In this document: positions 24,404-31,477 of the stretch, piece after piece | Position numbering within the stretch: the first letter of the stretch is position 1 | Layout of the letters: every line of letters begins with the position of its first letter | Origin: JAWLHU01 sp041690255 | Lineage (GTDB): Bacteria; Bacillota; Sulfobacillia; Symbiobacteriales; Symbiobacteriaceae | Assembly (NCBI GenBank): GCA_041690255.1 | Contig: JAWLHU010000011.1 | Location: forward strand, 124,001-188,000 | DNA length: 64,000 nucleotides | Direction: 5' to 3' | Made by a program: the position numbers and the translations under genes | The notes under the pieces: generated by a model | The model's database searches: none | Told to the model about the DNA's origin: nothing | Seen by the model: only the letters and a program-made list of their open reading frames with translations

Positions 24404-26380
24404 CTACACCCCCTGTGCGAGGCCGAGGCGGCTCAGGAGCTGGAAATAGCCGAGGGCGAAGGCGTCGCTCCGCTTGCCGGTCTCCAGCTCGGTCAGGCGG
24501 CAGATCTCGGCGAGGGATCGCTGGCCGTCGGCCCAGTAGCCCAGGTAGTCGGCGATGACCTCGGCGCCGGGGTGGGAGCGGGTGAAGGCCCGCCAGGACT
24601 CAGCCTCTTCCTCCGGCAGCAGGTCGAGGTAATTCCGCAGGCTGATCGGGCCGGGCTGGCTGCGCATCGGGCGGACCTGGTCGGGGTCGGCGGCGCCGGT
24701 CCAGCCCTGGACGGTGTTGGGGTATTCGTCGATGGCTGTGGGGGCACCGGTGAGCGCTGTCCGCTGCAGCTCCATCTCGGCGGTCATCTTGATCTGGGTG
24801 GCGATCCGCTCCAGGACGGGCGCGAAGGCGGGGCGGTCGGCCTCGGGAACGAGCCGGGTGAGGGAGGCGATGTCGGCGAGCTTCCGATCGACCCGGAAGC
24901 CGGCCATGGCCTCGGGGTCCGGGGAGCCGCTGACGGTGTTGTGCAGTTGGGCGGCGAAGAGGGCGGCCATCTCGCCGGCCAGCCAGGTGGCATCGGCCAG
25001 ACCGGCGTTGGCCAGGAAGTAGGCGTAGGTGGCGGTCATGAGGCTGACCCGCTTCAGCATGGCGGGATCGACCTTGTCGGGGGTGTCGGCGCTGGTGTGG
25101 TAGAAGCGGTCGGGCCACTGGATCACCATCGGGCAGGGAATGCCGACGGTGGGGTCGCTGAGGATGTAATGATCGGAGCCGCCGGAGTAGCTGGTGACGG
25201 CGTGCCGGAAGGAGGCGTAGCGGGTGCCGAAGCCGGAGAGGGCGACGACATCTTTCGCCACCTCGCCCAGCACGAGGTTCATGAGGTCCCCGGTGAAGGA
25301 GGGGATCGCCAGCGGCGGGTACTCGCAGAGGAGGACGGAGCCGGTCTTCTGCTGGTCCTGGCCCACCATGTCAATGTTGAGGGCTGCGACGATCTGGCTG
25401 TGGTCCCGGTTGGCCAGGTGGGCGTAGGTTCCGGTCATCTCGGGCACGTGGAGGAAGCGGATCGTGCGCCGGGGCTGGGGTAGCTTGCCGGTGCGGATCA
25501 GCTTCTGGATCGCCCGGGCGGCCTCCATACAGACTGCCGGTCCGGTGGCGTTGTCGTTGGCGGAGGGCTGCGGGTGGCAGAGGTGGGAGACGACCAGGAC
25601 CTCTTCGCTGCTCTGGCCCGGGATCACCGCCTCCACATTCTCGATGGTGCCGTCGTAGAACTCGCTGTGGATCTTGGCGTGGAGTCTCACGGGGCCGTGG
25701 GTCAGGAGTCTGCGGAGGGCGGCGCCCTGCCGGGGGGTGAGGACGAAGCCCCAGCCCTTGGGCTCACCGGGGGTCCACCAGAAGGAGGTGTACTGGCGGG
25801 CGTCGGCCAGGTCGCCCTCGGGGCGGACGGGCGGATGATAGGTCATGCGGTCGGTCAGCAGGCCGATGGCGCCGGCCTTCCGGGCATGGGCCCAGATCCG
25901 GTGGATGTCGCCATTGCCGACGAGGGCGATCTTGCCCGTCAGGTCTTGTTCGGTCTGCCAGGCGCCGGCTTCCGTCGCCCGGTCGATGACGACCAGTTCG
26001 GCCTGGGTCTCGGCGCTGATCGAGCGCTGGATCAGGCTGAGGGGCATATCGGTGAACCAGGCGAGCCGCTCGCTCGGCTGACCGTCTGGGCCGAGCAGCC
26101 AGAGTTCGGCGTCGTCGCAGGCCCACTCTTGGGGGGTCAAATGGGTCCATTCCCGCCGCTCGCCGGTGGCCGGGTAGGTGGTGATCTGGGCCTGGACCCC
26201 GCCCTGCCCGAGGATGCGCAGGCACTCGTTGGCGGCGGCCCGGTAGCCGGGGCTGGCCTGGATGCGATGGTAGCGTGTGATCGTGTTGACGTGTTCCATA
26301 CAGGCCTGGCTGGAGATCTCCAGGTCCAGGCGGTCGAGCAAGGGTCGCAGCACGGCCAATTCCCCCTCTGCATATCTCAT
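24404..26380 (-). CDS. M28-type zinc aminopeptidase with PA-like insert
   Basis: 658 aa. A PA-like region at about 110-250 (LTGKIALVGNGDIHRIWAHA) is inserted into an M28 catalytic domain. Probable ligands: VVSHLCHPQPSANDNATG (His, Asp), LHVPEMTG (Glu), NIDMVGQD (Asp) and FYHTSADTPDKV (His). The last ~80 residues look like a helical PqqD- or wHTH-like tail (RSLAEICRLTELETG). ATG 26380 (MRYAEGELAV) is preferred, with GGGAG close upstream. Likely cytosolic, as no signal peptide is visible. Pairs with the downstream aminotransferase. Confidence 0.82.
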   Translation of the reverse strand: MRYAEGELAVLRPLLDRLDLEISSQACMEHVNTITRYHRIQASPGYRAAANECLRILGQGGVQAQITTYPATGERREWTHLTPQEWACDDAELWLLGPDGQPSERLAWFTDMPLSLIQRSISAETQAELVVIDRATEAGAWQTEQDLTGKIALVGNGDIHRIWAHARKAGAIGLLTDRMTYHPPVRPEGDLADARQYTSFWWTPGEPKGWGFVLTPRQGAALRRLLTHGPVRLHAKIHSEFYDGTIENVEAVIPGQSSEEVLVVSHLCHPQPSANDNATGPAVCMEAARAIQKLIRTGKLPQPRRTIRFLHVPEMTGTYAHLANRDHSQIVAALNIDMVGQDQQKTGSVLLCEYPPLAIPSFTGDLMNLVLGEVAKDVVALSGFGTRYASFRHAVTSYSGGSDHYILSDPTVGIPCPMVIQWPDRFYHTSADTPDKVDPAMLKRVSLMTATYAYFLANAGLADATWLAGEMAALFAAQLHNTVSGSPDPEAMAGFRVDRKLADIASLTRLVPEADRPAFAPVLERIATQIKMTAEMELQRTALTGAPTAIDEYPNTVQGWTGAADPDQVRPMRSQPGPISLRNYLDLLPEEEAESWRAFTRSHPGAEVIADYLGYWADGQRSLAEICRLTELETGKRSDAFALGYFQLLSRLGLAQGV

Positions 26381-26466
26381 GCACTCCCTATTCGGCGTGC
26401 GATCATTCACTCCTGTCACGGAACCCCATGGATCTATAGGGCGTCCTAGGGAATGAGGTGGTCTCG

Positions 26467-26550
26467 ATGATGAAGAGGACGGTCGCGTTCCTGCTGCTGG
26501 CGCTGACGTTGGTGGGCTGCGCCGGGCCGATGGCCCGCCTGATCTCGTGA
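26467..26550 (+). CDS. Short lipoprotein-signal ORF
   Basis: 27 codons. Lys-Arg start, hydrophobic core and LVGC lipobox (ALTLVGCAG), GAGGTGG upstream of the ATG. It stops nine residues after the lipobox Cys. The next frame opens with a GTGA overlap. This looks like a lipoprotein signal separated from its body by a frameshift, though translational coupling of two genes is possible. Confidence 0.55.
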   Translation: MMKRTVAFLLLALTLVGCAGPMARLIS

Positions 26551-26954
26551 TCACCGGAGCGATTCAATGGATGGACCACAAGCTCGATCCGACGGTGACC
26601 GAGCGCTATACCTTCATCTATAAAGATGGGGGGTATCGGATGGCGAAGCATGAGCGGGCTGAGACCCACATCTACTACCTGGCTCGGTTCCTCCGCTTCC
26701 TCGCCGCTGGTGACCTGCCCGGAGCCACCGGGGAGATGGGGTCGGAGCCGGCCGGGGGCCTCTCGACCTACCTGAATGAGCGGGCGCCGGACCTGCAACG
26801 GCTGGCCGGCACGACCTGGACGACCGACGGGCAGGCCACGATGAGCAGGGTCTGGCTGCACGAGCCCCGGACGGAAGGGCCCTGGTTCTGGTTCGACTTC
26901 GACCTGGCTGGGCGGATTGTCGCCCTGGGCGAGGCGGAGCGCGGACCAGACTGA
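26547..26954 (+). CDS. Unknown protein, probable body of a frameshifted lipoprotein
   Basis: 135 aa from GTG 26547, overlapping the preceding signal ORF by 4 nt. Soluble, Trp/Tyr-rich (WMDHKLDPTVTERYTFIYKD, ending WFWFDFDLAGRIVALGE). No family recognised. It has no ribosome site of its own, which favours either coupling or a single ancestral gene with the signal peptide at 26467. Confidence 0.55.
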   Translation: MITGAIQWMDHKLDPTVTERYTFIYKDGGYRMAKHERAETHIYYLARFLRFLAAGDLPGATGEMGSEPAGGLSTYLNERAPDLQRLAGTTWTTDGQATMSRVWLHEPRTEGPWFWFDFDLAGRIVALGEAERGPD

Positions 26955-26962
26955 CCGAATGG

Positions 26963-27469
26963 ATGACGGCCTCTGTGGGAATGATTGGGCGCGAAGGGAG
27001 GTGCGCCCGATTGCGAAGGAGAGCTGTCAAACGTCGTCCCTGGCCGGTGGCGATTTCTGCCCTGCTGATCCTGGCCGCTGGTGGCCTGAGTTGGGCTCTG
27101 ACCAGGGGCGGAGGGGCGAGCCCGGCCGCTGCGATCCGCCGGGTCTACTGGCGTACCCTGGGGATTGAGGCAGCCCCCCTCCGGCTGAAGGTCTTCGATG
27201 CCGACACCTCGCAGGGGGTTCCGGGGGCCATCTGCCTGATTGGAGAGACCGGTGATCGGGTGGAGACCGGCGCCGGAGGTATCGCCTCGACGATGGAGGT
27301 GCCGATCCCGCCGAACGCCCGCGGGAGGGCGCAGGACCGTGGGCGGGTGACGGTAATCTGCCGGAAGGACGGCTATCACGATGCCGTCTATATCGGCGTA
27401 CAGATGCATGCCGGTCAGTTGACCGAGACCGAGATCTGGTTTACGCCCAACGGGGTGGCCGATCGCTGA
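26963..27469 (+). CDS. Membrane-anchored unknown protein
   Basis: 168 aa. An Arg-rich N-terminus precedes one hydrophobic helix (VAISALLILAAGGLSWAL, about residues 29-46). A small extracytoplasmic domain with beta character follows (LRLKVFDADTSQGVPGAICLIG, VTVICRKDGYHDAVYIGVQM), reminiscent of the carboxypeptidase-regulatory/Ig-like fold. Start uncertain among closely spaced ATGs. 8 nt after the preceding gene, so likely the same transcript. Confidence 0.6.
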   Translation: MTASVGMIGREGRCARLRRRAVKRRPWPVAISALLILAAGGLSWALTRGGGASPAAAIRRVYWRTLGIEAAPLRLKVFDADTSQGVPGAICLIGETGDRVETGAGGIASTMEVPIPPNARGRAQDRGRVTVICRKDGYHDAVYIGVQMHAGQLTETEIWFTPNGVADR

Positions 27470-27660
27470 TCTGGCAACTCCTGCGGGAGTCAGGGGTTGT
27501 CAGGGCGCGCCCGAGTGCGCCTGACTACGAGCGGGCGGGCTGACACCATCCCTGGTCCTGCAGGCATCTGCCGTGCTGCCCAGCGATCAGCGACCGCCTT
27601 TTTCCAAACCACCATGGCCGTGGTATCCTGGATAGGAACTACTTTAGATGGAGGACGAAT

Positions 27661-28953
27661 GTGGCGCAGTATTGGCAAGTGTTCCTGCTCCTCTTGGGCC
27701 TCATTTTGCTCAACGCGTTCTTCGCCGCCGCAGAGATCGCGGCGATCTCAGCCCGTCCTGTCCGGATCAAGCAACTTGCTGAAGATGGGAACCGTGCCGC
27801 CCAGGCGCTTCTCCGCCTGACCGCTGACCACAGCCGATTCCTGGCGACGATCCAGGTCGGGATCACCCTGGCCGGCTTCCTGGCCTCGGCCTCTGCGGCC
27901 GTGGGCATCGCCGCCGATGTCGCCCTGGTGCTGGGCAATTGGGGGCTCCCCCCGACGGTCACCCAGCCGGTGGCCCTCTTCGTGGTCACCTTGCTGATCA
28001 GCTACGCGACGCTCGTCCTGGGAGAGCTGGTTCCGAAGCGTCTGGCCCTTCAGGCTCCGGAGCGGATTGCCCTCTTTGCGGCCAGGCCGATCGAGATGAT
28101 CTCCCGGGGGACCGGCCCGTTCATTGCCCTGCTCACCTACTCGACCAACCTGGTGGTTCGGTTGCTAGGGGGGAAGGCGGAGCAGCAGGAGTCGACGATC
28201 TCGGAGGAGGAACTGCGCTTCTACGTGGAGGAGCACCAGGAGCTTTACCAGGAGGAGAAGCGGCTGATCGCCGGCGTCTTCGACTTCGGTGACCGGCTGG
28301 TGCGGCAGTTGATGGTCCCCCGCCCGGAGATGGAGTGCATTCACGAAGATACGACGCTCCCCGCAGCGCTGGATCTGGTGCGCCGGCACGGCTACTGGCG
28401 CTACCCGGTCTACCGGGAGGACTACGATGATATCGTCGGCATTGTGACGGTGAAGGATCTGGTCAAGCATGTGGGGGTGGAGAGCGACCCGGTCACCATC
28501 GGCTTGATCATGCGCCCGGCCCGGTTTGTGCCGGAGGCGAAGCGGGCGCTGGAACTGCTGAAGGAGATGCAGGTCGCCGACGAGCAGATGTCGATCGTGG
28601 TGGATGAGTACGGTGGGATTGCCGGCTTGGTCACCATGGAGGACTTGCTCCAGGAGATCGTGGGCGATGTGGCGGAGGAGACGCTGACCCCGGAACAGCG
28701 GGCAGCGGAGCGGCTCCTGGATGCCGCCGACCCCGTGGAGGATGTGGCCGAGCTGCTGGAGGTGAAGATCCCGCCCAGCCCGAGTTACGAGACGCTGGCG
28801 GGGTATATCCTCGACCAGTTGGGCGAGATCCCGGAGGTGGGCGCCAAGGTGGAGGTGGACGGCTGGACCCTGGTGGTCGAGACCATGGAGGGGCACCGCA
28901 TTGACCAGGTGCGTGCCATTCCGCCACAGCCGAAGCCGGCAGCGGGTGAGTAA
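27661..28953 (+). CDS. CNNM/CorC-type membrane protein with CBS pair
   Basis: 430 aa. DUF21/CNNM transmembrane domain (1-190; LNAFFAAAEIAAISARPVRI, LGELVPKRLALQ), a CBS pair (about 205-330; MVPRPEME, WRYPVYREDYDDIVGIVTVKD, VVDEYGGIAGLVTMEDL) and a C-terminal CorC_HlyC domain. This family is linked to Mg2+ export or homeostasis; the name haemolysin is historical. GTG start with GGAGGACG upstream. The 190 bp before it hold no further gene. Confidence 0.92.
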   Translation: MAQYWQVFLLLLGLILLNAFFAAAEIAAISARPVRIKQLAEDGNRAAQALLRLTADHSRFLATIQVGITLAGFLASASAAVGIAADVALVLGNWGLPPTVTQPVALFVVTLLISYATLVLGELVPKRLALQAPERIALFAARPIEMISRGTGPFIALLTYSTNLVVRLLGGKAEQQESTISEEELRFYVEEHQELYQEEKRLIAGVFDFGDRLVRQLMVPRPEMECIHEDTTLPAALDLVRRHGYWRYPVYREDYDDIVGIVTVKDLVKHVGVESDPVTIGLIMRPARFVPEAKRALELLKEMQVADEQMSIVVDEYGGIAGLVTMEDLLQEIVGDVAEETLTPEQRAAERLLDAADPVEDVAELLEVKIPPSPSYETLAGYILDQLGEIPEVGAKVEVDGWTLVVETMEGHRIDQVRAIPPQPKPAAGE

Positions 28954-28959
28954 AGAGAG

Positions 28960-28998
28960 GGGCTGTCCCTTGCAGAGCAAGCTGCTGCGGGACAGCCC
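28960..28998. terminator. Bidirectional terminator between convergent genes
   Basis: GGGCTGTCCC / GGGACAGCCC, perfect 10-bp stem, 19-nt loop, followed by TTGTTGT on the plus strand. Confidence 0.7.
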
Positions 28999-29013
28999 TT
29001 GTTGTCATGACGA

Positions 29014-29322
29014 CTACTGGACCAGGCCGTAGCCGGGATACCAGGCGTAGGGAATGCCGGCCTGCCCGGGCGGGTACTGCTTGGCGTATCCCCCGCCGGG
29101 GGTGGGGCGCCAGTAGGGGTGCCTGGGGTGTCGGCGCGGGAAACGGCGCGGCGGCCAGGGTTTGCCCTTGCCCCACTTGTCCCAGGGTCCTTTCCCCCAA
29201 GGTCCCTTGCCCCACGGGCCTTTGTCCCACCGGTCCCACCGGTCCCACCGGTCCCGCCGGTCCCACCGGTCGTCGTCACGATCGCGACGGTAGGAGGGGA
29301 TCTGTCCAGAGATTCCGGCCAT
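29014..29322 (-). CDS. Trp/Asp/Arg- and Lys/Pro/Gly-repeat protein
   Basis: 102 aa of low complexity. A DRWDR-type repeat block (residues 13-33) is followed by GPWGK repeats, then a Pro/Arg/Tyr-rich end (PYWRPTPGGGYAKQYPPG). GGGGGAGGTG 7 nt before the ATG marks it as a real gene. Composition resembles small coat or exosporium proteins of spore formers, consistent with the neighbouring Gly/Leu-repeat gene; that is inference. Confidence 0.65.
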   Translation of the reverse strand: MAGISGQIPSYRRDRDDDRWDRRDRWDRWDRWDKGPWGKGPWGKGPWDKWGKGKPWPPRRFPRRHPRHPYWRPTPGGGYAKQYPPGQAGIPYAWYPGYGLVQ

Positions 29323-29380
29323 TGCGATTCACCTCCCCCGTCATTCTATGAGGCGATGATCGATTATGTGAAGCGGAGCA

Positions 29381-29408
29381 GGCCCGCACCTGTGGAGGGG
29401 TGCGGGCC
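29381..29408 (-). terminator. Terminator-like hairpin of the Gly/Leu-repeat gene
   Basis: GGCCCGCACC / GGTGCGGGCC, 8-nt loop, 14 nt past the stop. Confidence 0.6.
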
Positions 29409-29421
29409 CGCTTGTGTCCGG

Positions 29422-30075
29422 CTAGAGCCCGGGTACACCGCCCAGGCCAAGGCCGCCGAGGCCGGTGCCCAGGCCACCAAGGCCAGTGCCAAGGCCAGTG
29501 CCAAGGCCGCCGAGGCCAGTGCCAAGGCCGCCGAGGCCAGTGCCAAGGCCGCCGAGGCCAGTGCCCAGGCCACCAAGGCCAGTGCCCAGGCCACCGAGGC
29601 CGCCCAGACCGCCGAGGCCGCCCAGACCGCCGAGGCCCAGTCCGCCCAGTCCGCCGAGGCCGCCCAGTCCGCCGAGGCCGCCGAGGCCGCCGCGCCCGAA
29701 GAGCTGGAGGAGCAGGAGGAGCAGGAGCAGGTTCTGGAAGCCCGGCTGGGGCTGCGGCGTCGGTGTGGGCACCGGCTGGACGATCACCAGGACGACATCG
29801 AAGACCAGGCGGCCACGAATCGTCCGGAACCGGCCACAGACAGTGACAAGCCGCCCCTGGGCAGAGGCGAGCGACGTCGCCGTGGTAGCCGAGACCTGAC
29901 TCTGCGTAAGCGGAACCGTGCCGCCGGTCGTCAGTTGCAGTTCACCGATCACATCGCCGGCCTGCGGGGCCTGGATGAAGGTGAAGAGGTTAACACGGCC
30001 GGTGAGGCAGGTCAGACCACCGGTAGCAGTCGTCGGGCGGCCAAAGATCGTAGTCGCGGTAACTGGTTGCTGCAC
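29422..30075 (-). CDS. Gly/Leu-repeat surface or coat protein
   Basis: 217 aa. Residues 1-105 form a Thr/Val-rich domain with predicted beta strands (FGRPTTATGGLTCLTGRVNL, LQLTTGGTVPLTQSQVSATT) and two Cys. A PTPTPQPQP linker and a run of leucines lead into ~85 residues built almost only from GLGG and GTGLGG units. GTG start with AGAGGTG upstream. Similar N-domain plus glycine-rich tail layouts occur in spore coat and exosporium proteins. No family name can be given with confidence. Confidence 0.7.
   Translation of the reverse strand: MQQPVTATTIFGRPTTATGGLTCLTGRVNLFTFIQAPQAGDVIGELQLTTGGTVPLTQSQVSATTATSLASAQGRLVTVCGRFRTIRGRLVFDVVLVIVQPVPTPTPQPQPGFQNLLLLLLLLQLFGRGGLGGLGGLGGLGGLGGLGLGGLGGLGGLGGLGGLGTGLGGLGTGLGGLGTGLGGLGTGLGGLGTGLGTGLGGLGTGLGGLGLGGVPGL
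29428..29693. repeat. Tandem repeat encoding the GLGG/GTGLGG tail
   Basis: Units such as GCCGAGGCC and AGTGCCAAGGCC recur in multiples of three, so copy-number change would keep the minus-strand frame. The repeats also open the opposite strand, creating spurious plus-strand ORFs. Confidence 0.85.
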
Positions 30076-30272
30076 GGGAATGCACCTCTGTTATGTTCGA
30101 GATGTTCTGGATTCCCTGTCAGGCTATGCCGGCGACCGGCGTTTTGTCGACTGACCGTCTACAAAGGTCGAAAAAATTGGTCGCATGATCGGAAAACAGT
30201 GATCAGAGAGGACATTGCGCACATAGAGACGAATATAGCCAGCGCAAAGACCCGGGACCCAGAATGTCTGCC

Positions 30273-30288
30273 GACCGACCGTTTGGTC
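30273..30288. promoter_or_regulatory. Candidate TetR-type operator
   Basis: GACCGACCGTTTGGTC, 18 nt before the acyl-CoA dehydrogenase start and just before its ribosome site. It fits the ACCGACCG-N-T-N-GGT form I recall for TetR-type lipid regulators of Thermus. The TetR protein at 5048 is the obvious candidate binder in this window. Confidence 0.5.
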
Positions 30289-30306
30289 TAAGTGGGAGGG
30301 ACGCGC

Positions 30307-31467
30307 ATGCAGTTTGCCCTGACGGCGGAGCAGGAGATGCTGCGGGATACGGTGCGAGAGGTGACCCGAGATAAGGTCTGGCCGAGGGCTGCTGAGATCG
30401 ACCGGACCGCCGAGTTTCCCTGGGATATTGCCCACCAGTTCCGGGATCTGGGGCTGTTGGGTCTGGCCGTGCCCGAGGAGTATGGCGGTGCCGGTATGGG
30501 TGTGCTCGCTTGCTGCCTGGCGATCGAGGAGGTGGCCAAGGCGTGCGCTTCCAGCGCCCTGATCATCGCTGTCCAGGAACTGGGCCTCCTGCCCATTCTG
30601 GTTGGCGCCAGTGAGGAGCAGAAGAAGCGGTGGCTCCCCCGCTTTGCCACCGGCCAGGAGTTGATCTCCTTCGCCCTGACCGAGCCATCGGCAGGGTCGG
30701 ACGCCGCCGCCCTGAAGACAACGGCGGTACGTGATGGCGACCACTACATCCTCAACGGTCGGAAGGTCTTCATCACCCATGGATCGGTAGCGGGGGGCTT
30801 CACCCTTTTCGCCACGGTGGATCCGTCGCTGGGTGCCAGGGGGATCTGCGCCTTCTTCATCGAGGCGGGAACGCCCGGCCTTACCATCGGCCGGCATGAA
30901 GAGAAGATGGGAATCCGCGGGTCGCCCACGGTGGAGTTGATCCTGGAGGACTGCCGTGTCCCGGCGGCCAACCTGATTGGCAAGGAGGGCGATGGGTTCA
31001 AGATCGCCCTGATCACGCTGGATCAGTCCCGCCCGGCGATCGGCGCCCAGGCTCTGGGGATCGCCGCCGGTGCTCTGGACTATGCCGTGAAGTACGCAAA
31101 GGAGCGGCAGCAGTTCGGTAAGCCGATCGCAGAGTACCAGGGGCTCCAGTTTATGTTCGCCGACATGGCCGCCAAGGTGGAGGCCAGCCGCCTCCTCGTC
31201 TACAAGGCCGCCGCCCTGATCGACGGCCAGGGCAAGGTACGGGGCCGCTTGCCGACCGAGGTGAACAAGATCTCGGCCATGGCGAAGATGACGGCCTCCG
31301 ACACGGCCATGTCCGTCACCACCGATGCGGTCCAGATCCTCGGCGGCTACGGCTTCACCCGAGACTACCCTGTCGAGCGCATGATGCGCGACGCCAAAAT
31401 CACGCAAATCTACGAGGGAACCAATCAGATCCAGCGGCTCGTCATCGCACGGGCGCTGCTGGGATAG
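30307..31467 (+). CDS. Acyl-CoA dehydrogenase
   Basis: 386 aa, full-length FAD acyl-CoA dehydrogenase, first oxidation of beta-oxidation. Seen: EYGGAGMGVLA, ALTEPSAGSDAAALKT, the C-terminal GGYGFTRDYPVERMMRDAK and the catalytic base in IYEGTNQIQ. ATG 30307 is chosen for GGGAGGG 6 nt upstream, not the ATG at 30292. The FadF-like reductase follows after 10 nt, giving an enzyme and its electron exit in one operon. Confidence 0.95.
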   Translation: MQFALTAEQEMLRDTVREVTRDKVWPRAAEIDRTAEFPWDIAHQFRDLGLLGLAVPEEYGGAGMGVLACCLAIEEVAKACASSALIIAVQELGLLPILVGASEEQKKRWLPRFATGQELISFALTEPSAGSDAAALKTTAVRDGDHYILNGRKVFITHGSVAGGFTLFATVDPSLGARGICAFFIEAGTPGLTIGRHEEKMGIRGSPTVELILEDCRVPAANLIGKEGDGFKIALITLDQSRPAIGAQALGIAAGALDYAVKYAKERQQFGKPIAEYQGLQFMFADMAAKVEASRLLVYKAAALIDGQGKVRGRLPTEVNKISAMAKMTASDTAMSVTTDAVQILGGYGFTRDYPVERMMRDAKITQIYEGTNQIQRLVIARALLG

Positions 31468-31477
31468 GAGGACCGCC

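Noticed and set aside
26467..26600. Second selenocysteine UGA at 26548
   Set aside because: The frame after this UGA ends quickly and has no family similarity; a frameshift or coupled ORFs explains it better.
29119..30291. 390-aa plus-strand Ala/Glu-rich ORF
   Set aside because: Opposite strand of the GLGG repeat gene; opened by repeat composition only.
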